NCBI RefSeq assembly: GCF_000379485.1
Contig: NZ_KB902288.1
Location: 124,001 to 188,000 of the forward strand
Reading direction: 5' to 3'
Source of the DNA: Wenxinia marina DSM 24838
GTDB lineage: Bacteria > Pseudomonadota > Alphaproteobacteria > Rhodobacterales > Rhodobacteraceae
DNA: 64,000 bases
Each line of letters starts with the position of its first letter. The stretch's first letter is position 1. This document shows, in pieces, positions 26,293 to 35,597 of the stretch. Below the pieces are notes generated by a model that had not been told where the DNA came from, did no database searches, and saw nothing but the letters and a program-made list of their open reading frames with translations. The position numbers and the translations under genes are program-made.

Positions 26293-27011
26293 GCGGCTCG
26301 GGCTGGGCGCTGAAGCGGTTCTGGGACGCGGCCACGGTCGCGGAGACGGAGGCCGGCTGGGCCATCCTCCTCGACGGGCGCCCCGTGCGCACGCCGTCGA
26401 AGGCGCCGCTCGCGGTGCCGACCCGGGCCCTGGCGGACGGCATCGCGGCCGAGTGGGACGCGCAGGAGGGCCACGTCGATCCCGGCACCATGCCGCTGAC
26501 CCGCACCGCGAACTCCGCCATCGACAAGGTCGCGCCCGAGACGGCGGCGGTCGCCGACATGCTGGCCGAGTACGGCGCCACCGACCTCCTCTGCTACCGC
26601 GCCGACACCCCGGCCGAGCTGGTCGCGCGGCAGGGCGCCGGCTGGCAGCCCTGGCTCGACTGGGCCGCGGCCACATTCGGCGCCCGGCTCGAGGTCGCGA
26701 CGGGCGTGATCCCGGTCACGCAGGATCCCGGCGCCCTCGCCGCACTCGCGGCCGAGCTGCACGCGCTGGACCCCTACCGCCTGTCGGCGGCGCACGAGTT
26801 CGTCACGCTGTCCGGCTCCCTCGTCCTGGGGCTCGCGGTGCTGAAGGGCGCCCTGCCGCCCGAGGAGGCGTGGACCCTCAGCCGCATCGACGAGGACTGG
26901 CAGGCCGAGCAGTGGGGCGAGGACGAGGAGGCGGCGGAACATGCCCGTCTGAAACGTGCCGCTTTCCTGGACGCCGCCCGCTTCCTTCGCCTCGTTTCCG
27001 ATCAGGACTGA
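26289..27011 (+). CDS. ATP12-family chaperone for F1-ATPase assembly
   Basis: A 240-residue protein matching the ATP12 family found in mitochondria and alphaproteobacteria. It has KRFWDAATVAETEAGWAI near the start, LDGRPVRTPSKAPLAVPT at about 32-49, the MPLTRTANSAIDKV block near 75, and the C-terminal IDEDWQAEQWGEDEEA motif. ATP12 binds unassembled F1 alpha subunits. It overlaps the phosphatase by four bases and ends the chain. Confidence 0.92.
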   Translation: MSGSGWALKRFWDAATVAETEAGWAILLDGRPVRTPSKAPLAVPTRALADGIAAEWDAQEGHVDPGTMPLTRTANSAIDKVAPETAAVADMLAEYGATDLLCYRADTPAELVARQGAGWQPWLDWAAATFGARLEVATGVIPVTQDPGALAALAAELHALDPYRLSAAHEFVTLSGSLVLGLAVLKGALPPEEAWTLSRIDEDWQAEQWGEDEEAAEHARLKRAAFLDAARFLRLVSDQD

Positions 27012-27228
27012 CCGCGCGCGGGGCGCACAGCGCCCGAAACCCTTCAAACATGGGGGGACGCGGCGTCAATCTGGGGGCAACTCGGTATTGACCTCCAACG
27101 GCGATCCGCCCAACCTGTGAGCGTCGTGGGGCGCCCGGCCCCCGCATCCGGCGTACAGGGAGCGTCGGGACAACAAAAAGCCGACCCGCCGGGAACATTG
27201 CGGGCCGGAAATCAGGAAGAGGTAAACA

Positions 27229-28245
27229 ATGACCAGATCCGTTTTCTTCGGTGCGCTGACCGTCGCCGGTCTCGCGGCCGGGGTTGCGTCGGCAGCCACT
27301 CTGGATGACGTGCGCGAGCGCGGCACCCTGAACTGCGGCGTCACCACGGGCCTCGTCGGCTTCGCCGCGCCGAACGCGAACGGCGAGTGGGAGGGCTTCG
27401 ACGTCGGCATCTGCCGCGCCGTGGCCGCCGCCGTGCTGGGCGACCCGCAAGCCGTCAACTTCGTCCCGACGACCGGTCAGACCCGCTTCACCGCACTGGC
27501 CTCGGGCGAGATCGACCTGCTTGCGCGCAACACCACCTGGACCTTCAGCCGCGACGTCGACCTCAAGTTCGAATTCGTCGGCGTGAACTACTACGACGGC
27601 CAGGGCTTCATGGTGCCGCGCGCCCTCGGCGTGACGTCGGCCAAGGACCTCGACGGCGCGACGGTCTGCATCCAGACCGGCACCACGACCGAGCTGAACC
27701 TCGCGGACTTCTTCCGCGTGAACAACATCAGCTACGAGCCGGTGCCGATCGAGACCAACGCCGAGGCGCAGCAGCAGTACCTCGCCGGTGCCTGCGACGT
27801 CTACACGACCGACGCGTCCGGCCTCGCCGCGACCCGCGCCACGTTCGAGAATCCGGGCGATCACGTGATCCTGCCCGAGATCATCTCGAAGGAGCCGCTG
27901 GGCCCGCTGGTCCGTCACGGCGACAACGAGTGGGGCGACATCGCCCGCTGGACGCTGAACGCGCTGATCGCGGCCGAAGAGTACGGCGTCACCTCGGCCA
28001 ACGTCGAGGAACTGGCGGCGGGGACCAACAACCCCGAGATCAACCGCCTGCTCGGCACCGAGGGCGAGCTGGGCGCGATGTTCCGGCTCGAGAACGACTG
28101 GGCCCAGAACGCGATCATGGCCGTCGGCAACTACGGTGAGCTGTTCGAACAGAACATCGGCGAGTCGACCCCGATCGGCCTGGCGCGCGGCCTGAACGCG
28201 CAGTGGACCGAAGGCGGCCTGCTCTACGCGCCGCCGTTCCGCTAA
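27229..28245 (+). CDS. bztA: General L-amino-acid ABC transporter, periplasmic binding protein
   Basis: A 338-residue exported binding protein with a signal peptide (cleavage near residue 22, ASAATL). It has RGTLNCGVTTGLVGFA near 31-46, the ligand-contacting NTTWTFSRD near 101-109, and a probable disulfide C147-C189 in lobe 2. It matches BztA/AapJ, which bind glutamate, glutamine, aspartate and asparagine or general L-amino acids. It is first in a four-gene operon. TTGACC at 27088 is a possible -35 with a poor -10. A strong hairpin follows the stop. Confidence 0.93.
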   Translation: MTRSVFFGALTVAGLAAGVASAATLDDVRERGTLNCGVTTGLVGFAAPNANGEWEGFDVGICRAVAAAVLGDPQAVNFVPTTGQTRFTALASGEIDLLARNTTWTFSRDVDLKFEFVGVNYYDGQGFMVPRALGVTSAKDLDGATVCIQTGTTTELNLADFFRVNNISYEPVPIETNAEAQQQYLAGACDVYTTDASGLAATRATFENPGDHVILPEIISKEPLGPLVRHGDNEWGDIARWTLNALIAAEEYGVTSANVEELAAGTNNPEINRLLGTEGELGAMFRLENDWAQNAIMAVGNYGELFEQNIGESTPIGLARGLNAQWTEGGLLYAPPFR

Positions 28246-28254
28246 GACCACGAC

Positions 28255-28288
28255 CCGGGGCGCGGCACAGGCCGCGCCCCGGTTCTTT
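28255..28288 (+). terminator. Intra-operon terminator between bztA and bztB
   Basis: A perfect twelve-base-pair stem (CCGGGGCGCGGC at 28255-28266 with GCCGCGCCCCGG at 28271-28282), a four-base loop, then TTCTTT. It should stop part of the transcripts, giving more binding protein than permease and protecting the bztA mRNA 3' end. Confidence 0.85.
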
Positions 28289-28416
28289 CAGGGCGCCGCA
28301 AAGAGCGCCGGGCCGGGGGACAACGGCCCGCCAGGGGAAGGAAGAATGCCGCGACGCGGGACGCAGCCGGAGCAACCGGCGCGGTATCCGCCGAGGCGGC
28401 CCACCGGGGAGACACC

Positions 28417-29964
28417 ATGGCGACGACCACGTCGACCGACCCGCATCGCTCGGGATTCCGGCTCAGCCAGCTCATCTACGACACGCGGTACCGATCGATC
28501 ACGATCCAGGTCATCGCGCTGATCCTTCTGGTCGCCGCCTTCTGGTGGCTCATCAGCAACACGGTCCAGAACCTCGCGCTGCTCGGCAAGGACTTCGACT
28601 TCGGGTTCCTCGGTGCCCGCGCCGGCTATGATATCAACCAGATGCTCATCGAGTACGACAACTCGATGAGTCACGGCCGCGCCGCCATCGTCGGCATCCT
28701 CAACACCCTTCTCGTCGCCTTCCTGGGCTGCATCACCGCGACCGTCCTCGGCGTCATCGCGGGCGTCCTGCGCCTGTCCAAGAACTGGATCGTCGCCAGG
28801 CTGATGGCGGTCTACGTCGAGGGCTTCCGCAACGTGCCGCTGCTGCTGTGGATCGTCCTGATCTTCGCGGTGATGACCGAGGCGACGCCGCAGCCCCGCG
28901 ACTTCCGCGTGCTGGACGACGGGACCTCGGGCGCGTCGATGCTGCTCGGCGACACGATCGCCATCACGAACCGCGGCGTGTTCATCCCGGCCCCGGTCTG
29001 GGGCTCCGGCGCACTGGCGCTGCTGATCGTGTTCCTCGCCTCGCTGGTCGCGATCTTCGGCTACCGCCGCTGGGCCGCCGCCCGGCAGGAGAGGACGGGC
29101 CAGATCGCGCCGACCTTCACCGTGTCGCTCGCGCTGTTCTTCGTGCCGACGATCCTCGTCTTCCTCGTCATGGCGTTCGTGTCCGACCGGCAGACGCTGA
29201 TCGCCTACGGCGGCGCGGCCGACCAGGACTTCGCCACCTTCGCCGAAACCCTCGGCCCCGACGGCCGCGTCTCCGCCTGCGTGGTGCCCGGCACGACCGA
29301 GGCGCTGCTGACCCGCCGCCTGCTGCGCGGCGGCCCCGCCGCGTTCGACCTCGTGCCCGTCTCCGGCCCCGAGGACGCGATCGCCCGCGCCGAGGCGGGC
29401 GAGTGCAACCTCGTCTCGCTGCCCCCCGGCACCGATCCGGCGACGGTCCCGGCCGGCGGCTTCGCCCTGACGGATTCGCCCCGCGCCGGCAACCCCGTGG
29501 AGTTCGACGTCCCCGTCCTCGGCGGCTTCAACTTCGAGGGCGGCCTGCAGGTCCGCAACTCGCTGATCGCGCTGTGGCTGGCGCTGTCGCTCTATACCGG
29601 CGCCTTCATCGCCGAGATCGTGCGCGGCGGCATCCTCGCCATCTCGCGGGGACAGAGCGAGGCGTCGTTCGCCCTCGGCCTGCGGCCGAACCGCACGATG
29701 CGCCTCGTCATCCTGCCGCAGGCCCTGCGCGTCATCATCCCGCCGCTGATCTCGCAGTACCTGAACCTGACCAAGAACAGCTCGCTCGCCATCGCGGTCG
29801 GTTACATGGACGTCCGCGCGACCTTGGGCGGCATCACGATCAACCAGACGGGACGAGAGCTGGAGGGCATGCTCCTCCTCGGCAGCTTCTACCTGGCGCT
29901 GTCGCTGCTGATCTCGGGCGTGCTGAACGTCTACAACAACCGCGTGAAGCTGAGGGAGCGCTGA
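28417..29964 (+). CDS. bztB: General L-amino-acid ABC transporter permease 1, with an extra periplasmic insert
   Basis: A 515-residue permease; BztB/AapQ proteins are usually about 400-430. The family parts are TM segments near 29-48 and 88-115, the [19 protein letters not shown] block at 132-150, the [10 protein letters not shown] loop near 371, and the ATPase-contact (EAA) loop [25 protein letters not shown] at 414-438. Between a helix ending near 254 and the FNFEGG loop there are about 100 extra residues. They contain C288 and C330 and align without gaps to the C147-C189 segment of BztA. This predicts a small binding-protein-like periplasmic module. The ATG at 28417 follows GGGGAGACACC. 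Confidence 0.9.
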   Translation: MATTTSTDPHRSGFRLSQLIYDTRYRSITIQVIALILLVAAFWWLISNTVQNLALLGKDFDFGFLGARAGYDINQMLIEYDNSMSHGRAAIVGILNTLLVAFLGCITATVLGVIAGVLRLSKNWIVARLMAVYVEGFRNVPLLLWIVLIFAVMTEATPQPRDFRVLDDGTSGASMLLGDTIAITNRGVFIPAPVWGSGALALLIVFLASLVAIFGYRRWAAARQERTGQIAPTFTVSLALFFVPTILVFLVMAFVSDRQTLIAYGGAADQDFATFAETLGPDGRVSACVVPGTTEALLTRRLLRGGPAAFDLVPVSGPEDAIARAEAGECNLVSLPPGTDPATVPAGGFALTDSPRAGNPVEFDVPVLGGFNFEGGLQVRNSLIALWLALSLYTGAFIAEIVRGGILAISRGQSEASFALGLRPNRTMRLVILPQALRVIIPPLISQYLNLTKNSSLAIAVGYMDVRATLGGITINQTGRELEGMLLLGSFYLALSLLISGVLNVYNNRVKLRER

Positions 29965-29967
29965 GAC

Positions 29968-31284
29968 ATGAGCGACACGCACGCGCAAACCGTCCGCTTC
30001 GTCCGCGAAAGCATGCTGCCGCCTGCCGAACCGCCCACGAAGGAGCGGGGGGCGGTCAAGTGGGTCCGGGAGAACCTGGTCTCGTCCTGGCTGAACGCGA
30101 TCCTGACGATACTGTCGATCTACTTCATCTGGTACGTCGTCAGCCACGTCGCGCCGTGGTTCCTCAACGGCATCTGGGACGCGAGCAGCCTGAGCGAGTG
30201 CCGCGAGATCCGCGACGCCACGCTCGGCCCCGACGCCGAGGCGGCCTGCTTCGCCGTCATCGCCGACCGTTGGCAGCAGCTCCTCTTCGGCTTCTACCCG
30301 CAGGACCAGTACTGGCGGCCCGTGCTGGCGCTGGTCGCGTTCTTCGTCGCGCTCGCGCCGGTGCTGTTCCCCGGCCTGCCGAAGCGGATGCTGTGGTTCA
30401 CCGCCGCGTCGCCGTTCGTGATGTTCTTCCTGATCTGGGGCGGCTCGATCTGGGGGCCGATCTTCATCGCCCTCGGCTTCGTCATCGGCTGGCTCGTCTG
30501 GCGTTTTCTTGCACCCGTGGCCGGGCCGATCCTCGCCCTGATCGCCGCGATCATCGTCCCGATCCTGTACTGGTACTTCGTCGCCGGCCTCGCCGCGACC
30601 GAGGCGGGCGGCCTGATCCCCATCGGGCTGGAGCGGGTGGAGAGCCGCGACCTCGGCGGGTTCCTCCTGTCGATCATCATCGGCCTCTCCGGCATCATCC
30701 TGTCGATGCCGCTGGGCATCCTCCTGGCGCTGGGGCGGCAGTCGGACCTGTTCCTCATCAACAAGGTGTCGGTCGGGTTCATCGAGACGATCCGCGGCGT
30801 GCCGCTGATCGTCTGGCTGTTCACCGCGCAGCTGATCCTGGGCTACTTCCTGCCGCCGGGCACGACGTTCGACATCACGCTGCGCGTCATCATCATGGTG
30901 ACGCTGTTCTCGTCGGCCTACATCGCCGAGGTGGTCCGCGGCGGCCTTGCTGCGCTGCCCAAGGGCCAGTACGAGGCGGCCGACGCGCTCGGCCTCGACT
31001 ACTGGAAGTCGATGCGGCTCATCATCCTGCCGCAGGCGCTCAAGATCTCGATCCCCGGCATCGTCAACACCTTCATCGGCCTGTTCAAGGACACGACGCT
31101 GGTGGTGTTCATCGGCCTGCTCGACCCGATCGGCTTCTCGAATGCCATCCGCGCCTCGACCGACTGGAACGGCATCTACTGGGAGCTGTTCGTGTTCATC
31201 GGGGTCCTGTTCTTCATCTTCTGCTACTCGATGGGCCGCTACTCGCTCTACCTCGAGAAGAAGCTCGCGCGCGAGCACCGCTAA
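29968..31284 (+). CDS. bztC: General L-amino-acid ABC transporter permease 2
   Basis: A 438-residue permease of normal length for BztC/AapM. The soluble N-terminus (to about residue 40) has [20 protein letters not shown]. The core has [15 protein letters not shown] and the EAA loop [20 protein letters not shown]. It forms the membrane heterodimer with bztB, which ends four bases before. It has no insert comparable to that in bztB. Confidence 0.93.
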   Translation: MSDTHAQTVRFVRESMLPPAEPPTKERGAVKWVRENLVSSWLNAILTILSIYFIWYVVSHVAPWFLNGIWDASSLSECREIRDATLGPDAEAACFAVIADRWQQLLFGFYPQDQYWRPVLALVAFFVALAPVLFPGLPKRMLWFTAASPFVMFFLIWGGSIWGPIFIALGFVIGWLVWRFLAPVAGPILALIAAIIVPILYWYFVAGLAATEAGGLIPIGLERVESRDLGGFLLSIIIGLSGIILSMPLGILLALGRQSDLFLINKVSVGFIETIRGVPLIVWLFTAQLILGYFLPPGTTFDITLRVIIMVTLFSSAYIAEVVRGGLAALPKGQYEAADALGLDYWKSMRLIILPQALKISIPGIVNTFIGLFKDTTLVVFIGLLDPIGFSNAIRASTDWNGIYWELFVFIGVLFFIFCYSMGRYSLYLEKKLAREHR

Positions 31285-31298
31285 GGGAGCCTTTGGCA

Positions 31299-32093
31299 AT
31301 GACCGACACGTCCATCGAAGCGCGCGAGATCGACCGGAGCCAGATGAGGGTCTCGGACGAGCTCGCGATCGAGATCACCGACATGAACAAGTGGTACGGC
31401 ACGTTCCACGTGCTGCGGGACATCAACCTCAGCGTCTATCGCGGCGAGCGGATCGTGATCTGCGGGCCGTCGGGGTCGGGCAAGTCGACGCTGATCCGCT
31501 GCATCAACCGGCTGGAGGAGCACCAGTCCGGGCGGATCATCGTCGACGGGACCGAGCTGTCGTCGGATCTCAAGAACATCGACAAGATCCGGTCCGAGGT
31601 CGGGATGTGCTTCCAGCACTTCAACCTGTTCCCGCACCTGACCATCCTCGAGAACTGCACGCTGGCGCCGATCTGGGTCCGCAAGGTGCCCAAGCGCGAA
31701 GCCGAAGAGACGGCGATGCACTTCCTGACCAAGGTGAAGATCCCCGACCAGGCGAACAAGTATCCCGGCCAGCTGTCCGGCGGCCAGCAGCAGCGGGTCG
31801 CCATCGCGCGGTCGCTGTGCATGCGGCCGCGGATCATGCTGTTCGACGAGCCGACCTCGGCCCTCGATCCCGAGATGATCAAGGAGGTGCTCGACACGAT
31901 GATCGAGCTCGCCGAGGAGGGGATGACGATGATCTGCGTCACCCATGAGATGGGTTTCGCCCAGGCGGTCGCGAACCGGGTGATCTTCATGGACCAGGGC
32001 CAGATCATCGAACAGAACGAGCCGCGGGAGTTCTTCAACAATCCGCAGTCGGACCGGACCAAGCTGTTCCTGAGCCAGATCCTCGGCCACTGA
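31299..32093 (+). CDS. bztD: General L-amino-acid ABC transporter ATP-binding protein
   Basis: A 264-residue ATPase with Walker A GPSGSGKS at 56-63, Q-loop in [11 protein letters not shown], signature LSGGQQQR at 159-166, Walker [11 protein letters not shown] at 181-190 and the H-loop CVTHEMGFA. This is the polar-amino-acid class (GlnQ/AapP). It powers the bztBC pore. The ATG at 31299 lies 15 bases after the bztC stop. A hairpin follows the stop. Confidence 0.95.
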   Translation: MTDTSIEAREIDRSQMRVSDELAIEITDMNKWYGTFHVLRDINLSVYRGERIVICGPSGSGKSTLIRCINRLEEHQSGRIIVDGTELSSDLKNIDKIRSEVGMCFQHFNLFPHLTILENCTLAPIWVRKVPKREAEETAMHFLTKVKIPDQANKYPGQLSGGQQQRVAIARSLCMRPRIMLFDEPTSALDPEMIKEVLDTMIELAEEGMTMICVTHEMGFAQAVANRVIFMDQGQIIEQNEPREFFNNPQSDRTKLFLSQILGH

Positions 32094-32120
32094 GCCGACG
32101 GATGGCCGGACACGCGAAGA

Positions 32121-32139
32121 GGCGGCGCCCGGCGCCGCC
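32121..32139. terminator. Terminator hairpin between convergent bztD and wrbA
   Basis: Seven perfect pairs (GGCGGCG with CGCCGCC) with a five-base loop, followed by a CTCGCATTT tail on the plus strand. It probably serves both converging genes. Confidence 0.6.
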
Positions 32140-32163
32140 CCTCGCATTTCCGTCCCGCTGGCG

Positions 32164-32751
32164 TCAGCCGCGGATCTTCCTGGTGATCTCGATCAGTCGG
32201 TTCATCTGGAACGTGATGGACTTGCGCCCGGTCTCGTCCAGCTCGCCCGGCTGCTTCGAATAGCCGTAGGGGTTGCCGCCGTCCTCGAACTTGAGAGGGT
32301 CGGCATAGCCCGGCGCGACGATCACTGCGCCCCAGTGCATCGCGCTGATGTAGAGGTTCATCAGCGTCGTCTCCTGCCCGCCATGGACGTTCATCGCGGA
32401 CGTCACCCCGGTGACGGTGGCGTTCACCATGCCGCCCCGCTGCCAGAGCGGGCCGAGCGTGTCGATGAAGGCGCGGGCCTGGCTGGCCATGCCGCCATAG
32501 CGGGTCGGCACCGACCAGAACTGCGCGTCGGCCCATTCCAGGTCGTCGGGCGTGACTTCGGGGATGTCCTTCTGACGCTCGGCCTCGGCCTTCCAGGCCT
32601 CCTGGCCGTCGATGACCGACTGCGGGGCGGTCTCGGGAATACGGCGCAGCCGCGCCTCGACGCCGGCCGCCTCGGCCGCCTCTAAGGCCGCCTGCGCCAT
32701 GCCGTGGTTGGTGCCGTAGGTCGAGTAGAACAGGACGAGGACCTTCGTCAT
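32164..32751 (-). CDS. wrbA: NAD(P)H:quinone oxidoreductase, WrbA family
   Basis: A 195-residue flavodoxin-like protein. The FMN phosphate loop is FYSTYGTNHGMAQ near 8-20, followed by VPTRYGGMASQARAFIDTLG near 83-102 and the LYISAMHWGAVIVAPGYAD segment near 134-152. WrbA is a tetrameric cytosolic enzyme that reduces quinones by two electrons and limits oxidative stress. The start at 32751 has GGAG upstream on the minus strand. Confidence 0.93.
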   Translation of the reverse strand: MTKVLVLFYSTYGTNHGMAQAALEAAEAAGVEARLRRIPETAPQSVIDGQEAWKAEAERQKDIPEVTPDDLEWADAQFWSVPTRYGGMASQARAFIDTLGPLWQRGGMVNATVTGVTSAMNVHGGQETTLMNLYISAMHWGAVIVAPGYADPLKFEDGGNPYGYSKQPGELDETGRKSITFQMNRLIEITRKIRG

Positions 32752-32866
32752 CGGAGACTCCCTGGAAGTTGCGGAACTGACGGCGGGCAATATAGCGCGC
32801 GACGGCGCCTCCGCCTCCCTCTGCCCCCGCGCCTGCCATGTGCGGAGATGCGCAGACGGCGGCAAT

Positions 32867-33367
32867 CTATTCAAGATCGCGCGGCACGACGAAGTCGGTG
32901 ACGGTGCCCGCACCATAGCCGACGTCGCCCCAACGGCTCGCGTCGAAGTCGAGGATCGTGGTCGCGCCGGTCGGATAGTCGGCGAAGCGGCGGTGATCGG
33001 GCGGCGCCGCCGCCAGCGCCGCGGCGAATTGGGCGATCCCGTCATTGTGGCCCACCATCGCCACCACCCGGCCCGACGCCCCGTGCAGCACCCGCAGCAT
33101 CTCGTCCGCCTCCGCGAGGTAGAGGTCGGGCAGCAGCCAGGCTTTCGCCGGCGCGGGCATCTTCGCCGCGATCAGCTCCCACGTCTGCCGGGTGCGCAGC
33201 GCGTCCGACACCAGCGCCTCGTCCGGCGCGGCCCGCCCGGCGATCCACCCTCCGATCCGGGGCGCGGCCCGCCGTCCGCGGTCGTCCAGCGGCCGGTCGC
33301 GGTCGGCGAGGCCTCGCTGGCCCCAGGCTGACTTCGCGTGGCGGATCAGGACCAGCCGCAGGCTCAT
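32867..33367 (-). CDS. sixA: SixA-type histidine phosphatase
   Basis: A 166-residue protein of the histidine phosphatase superfamily. The catalytic RHAKSAWG is at 9-16, the second Arg in SDALRTRQTWE near 58, and the second catalytic His in MVGHNDGIAQFA near 105. The short length and RHAKS match SixA-like phosphohistidine phosphatases, which remove phosphate from histidine of phosphorelay proteins. It overlaps the Fe-S gene by ATGA and ends the yidC-engB-argB chain. Confidence 0.85.
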   Translation of the reverse strand: MSLRLVLIRHAKSAWGQRGLADRDRPLDDRGRRAAPRIGGWIAGRAAPDEALVSDALRTRQTWELIAAKMPAPAKAWLLPDLYLAEADEMLRVLHGASGRVVAMVGHNDGIAQFAAALAAAPPDHRRFADYPTGATTILDFDASRWGDVGYGAGTVTDFVVPRDLE

Positions 33368-34011
33368 GGATGGAACGCGGCCATGTGGTGCGCCGACTGC
33401 GCCGGCAGCCGCAACTCCGCGCCCACCGGACAGGCCCGCCGCACCAGGCACCCGCCCTCCCGGCACTCCCGCCCCTCGGGCCGGTCGAGCCAGGCGTGGC
33501 AGGCCGCCACGTCGTAGCCGGCGGTGGTGAGCGCCCGCGGCGGGCACGCGGTTTCGCACGGGCGCGCGCAGGTCTCGCAGGGACGGGGCGGGGCAGGGGG
33601 GATGTCCATCGCGACGGGGAAGGCGAGCGCGCAGCGGAAGGAGACGAACAGGCCCCTTGCGGCATGCACGAGCAGCGTGACCGGCGAGGGCACCGCACAG
33701 CCGGAGGCGGTCGCCCAGCCAATGAACGGCTGCCAGGGCGGCCCGCCGAACGGGAACAGCGCCTCGGCGCCGAGCTCCGCCGCCAGCGCGGAGCCGACCC
33801 GGACCGACCAGCGGTCCACCGGATCGGGCGCCCCGTCGCGCCATTCCGCGCTGGCCCGCAGGATGTCCCAGAAGGCCGGCTCGTCCGGCCCCAGCAGCAG
33901 TACCGCCTCGGCCGTACCGGGCCGCAGGGGATGCCCCTCCGGCGTGTTCAGCCCGCCGAGGACCGCCAGTCCCACCCGTCGGGCGGCGCGGTCCGCGTCC
34001 GCCGGCGTCAC
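33364..34011 (-). CDS. 4Fe-4S ferredoxin-type protein (distantly QueG-like)
   Basis: A 215-residue protein starting with GTG (overlap with argB stop). The N-terminal 140 residues are not recognised in detail. The C-terminal part has [17 protein letters not shown], a C-x2-C-x3-C-x3-CP cluster motif, and then [11 protein letters not shown], enough cysteines for one 4Fe-4S cluster and perhaps a second. The arrangement recalls the iron-sulfur part of epoxyqueuosine reductase, but the protein is shorter. A redox role is likely; the substrate is unknown. It is translationally coupled to both argB and sixA. Confidence 0.7.
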   Translation of the reverse strand: MTPADADRAARRVGLAVLGGLNTPEGHPLRPGTAEAVLLLGPDEPAFWDILRASAEWRDGAPDPVDRWSVRVGSALAAELGAEALFPFGGPPWQPFIGWATASGCAVPSPVTLLVHAARGLFVSFRCALAFPVAMDIPPAPPRPCETCARPCETACPPRALTTAGYDVAACHAWLDRPEGRECREGGCLVRRACPVGAELRLPAQSAHHMAAFHP

Positions 34012-34901
34012 GGACCGCGCGGCGTCACCCGCGGCGCGCTCGACCGGATGATCGAGCCCGCGCCGTGGTCGGTGAACAGCTCCAGCAGGGTCGCGTTCGG
34101 CAGCCGCCCGTCGAGGATGACGACCGCACGCACCCCCTCCTCGATCGCCTTCAGCGCCGTCTCCACCTTGGGGATCATGCCGCCCGCGATGGTCCCGTCC
34201 GCGATCATGTCGCGCACGTTCTCGGGCGTCAGTTGCGTCATCACCTGGCCTTCGGCGTTCTTCACGCCCGGCACGTCGGTCAGCAACAGCAGGCGGTCCG
34301 CCTTCAGCGCCCCCGCGATGGCGCCCGCCGCCGTGTCGCCGTTCACGTTGAACGTCTCGTTGGGGTCCATCCCCGTCGCCACCGGCGCGATGACCGGGAT
34401 GATGCCGGCGGCGAAGAGGTCGCGCAGCACCTGCACGTTCATCTCGATCGGCCGGCCGACGAAGCCCAGCTCGGGATCGTCCGCCTCGCAAACGATCAGA
34501 TCGTCGTCCTTGCCCGACAGGCCCACCGCCCGGCCGCCCTCGTCCATGATGGCCTGCACGATCCGCTTGTTGACGAGGCCGGTCAGCACCATCTCGACCA
34601 CCTCGACGGTGGCCTTGTCGGTGACGCGCTTGCCGCGGACGAAGGTGCTCTCGATCCCCAGCCGCTTCAGCAGGTCGTTGATCATCGGCCCGCCGCCATG
34701 GACGACGACCGGGTTGAGGCCCACCTGCCGCATCAGCACCACGTCGCGGGCGAAGTCCGCCATCTCCTCGACGCCGCCCATCGCGTTGCCGCCGAACTTC
34801 ACCACGACGATCGCGCCGGAATAGCGCTGCAGGTATGGGAGCGCCTCGGACAGGGTACGGGCGGTCAGGGTCCAGTCACGGTCCATGTTCTGCTGTCTCA
34901 T
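34008..34901 (-). CDS. argB: Acetylglutamate kinase
   Basis: A 297-residue amino-acid kinase with [12 protein letters not shown] near 33-44, [18 protein letters not shown] near 61-78, [16 protein letters not shown] near 195-210, and the [16 protein letters not shown] block near 256. It phosphorylates N-acetylglutamate in arginine synthesis. The start [10 protein letters not shown] was preferred; the inner ATG at 34886 is possible. It follows engB after 45 bases and overlaps the Fe-S gene. Confidence 0.94.
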   Translation of the reverse strand: MRQQNMDRDWTLTARTLSEALPYLQRYSGAIVVVKFGGNAMGGVEEMADFARDVVLMRQVGLNPVVVHGGGPMINDLLKRLGIESTFVRGKRVTDKATVEVVEMVLTGLVNKRIVQAIMDEGGRAVGLSGKDDDLIVCEADDPELGFVGRPIEMNVQVLRDLFAAGIIPVIAPVATGMDPNETFNVNGDTAAGAIAGALKADRLLLLTDVPGVKNAEGQVMTQLTPENVRDMIADGTIAGGMIPKVETALKAIEEGVRAVVILDGRLPNATLLELFTDHGAGSIIRSSAPRVTPRGP

Positions 34902-34946
34902 GCTGTGGCCTGCCAGGGATAGCACCCTGTCGCCCGCGGGCAAGCC

Positions 34947-35597
34947 TCAGAGGGCGGCGATGGCCGCGCGCAGCGTCGCCAGCCCCTCGCCCTTCTCGGA
35001 CGAGGTCAGCGCGATCTCGGGAAACGCCGCCGGGTGCGTGGCGAGCACCTTGCGGGTCTTGTCCAGCGACGCCTCCAGCTCGCGCCCCCGCGTCTTGTCG
35101 GCCTTGGTCAGCACCGCCTGGAACGGCACCGCCGCCCCGTCGAGGAGCTTCATGATCTCCTCGTCCACCGCCTTGGCCCCGTGCCGCGCGTCGATCAGTA
35201 CGAACGCCCGCCGCAGCGACGGCCGTCCGGCGAGGTAGGCCTTGAGCAGGCGCTGCCACTTCTCCACCACCGGCTTCGGCGCCTCGGCGAAGCCGTAGCC
35301 GGGCAGATCGACGAGGTAGTGGCTGGTCCCCAGCTCAAAGAAGTTGATCTCCTGCGTGCGCCCCGGCGTGTTCGACGCGCGCGCCAGCCCCTTGCGGCCC
35401 GTCAGCGCGTTGATGAGCGACGATTTCCCGACATTCGACCGTCCGGCGAAACACACCTCGGGCCGGTCCGCCGGCGGCAGGCCGTCCATCGCGACGACGC
35501 CCTTGAGGAACGTCACCTCGCCGGCGAACAGCCGGCGGCCCGCCTCCTCGGCCTCGGCCTCGGGCGGCGGCGACAGAGGGAAGGGCAGCGTGCTCAC
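34947..35597 (-). CDS. engB: Ribosome-biogenesis GTP-binding protein EngB/YsxC
   Basis: A 216-residue GTPase starting with GTG. It has the P-loop GRSNVGKSSLINALTG, the switch segment NTPGRTQEINFF, G3 DLPGYGFA, and G4 TKAD. EngB is needed for late 50S assembly. It overlaps the yidC stop (GTGA), a common pairing in alphaproteobacteria. Confidence 0.95.
   Translation of the reverse strand: MSTLPFPLSPPPEAEAEEAGRRLFAGEVTFLKGVVAMDGLPPADRPEVCFAGRSNVGKSSLINALTGRKGLARASNTPGRTQEINFFELGTSHYLVDLPGYGFAEAPKPVVEKWQRLLKAYLAGRPSLRRAFVLIDARHGAKAVDEEIMKLLDGAAVPFQAVLTKADKTRGRELEASLDKTRKVLATHPAAFPEIALTSSEKGEGLATLRAAIAAL

Noticed and set aside
28288-31299. Minus-strand frame of 1,003 codons across the bzt genes
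   Set aside because: It is an Asp/Arg/Glu-rich shadow of well-identified permease genes with no family motif.
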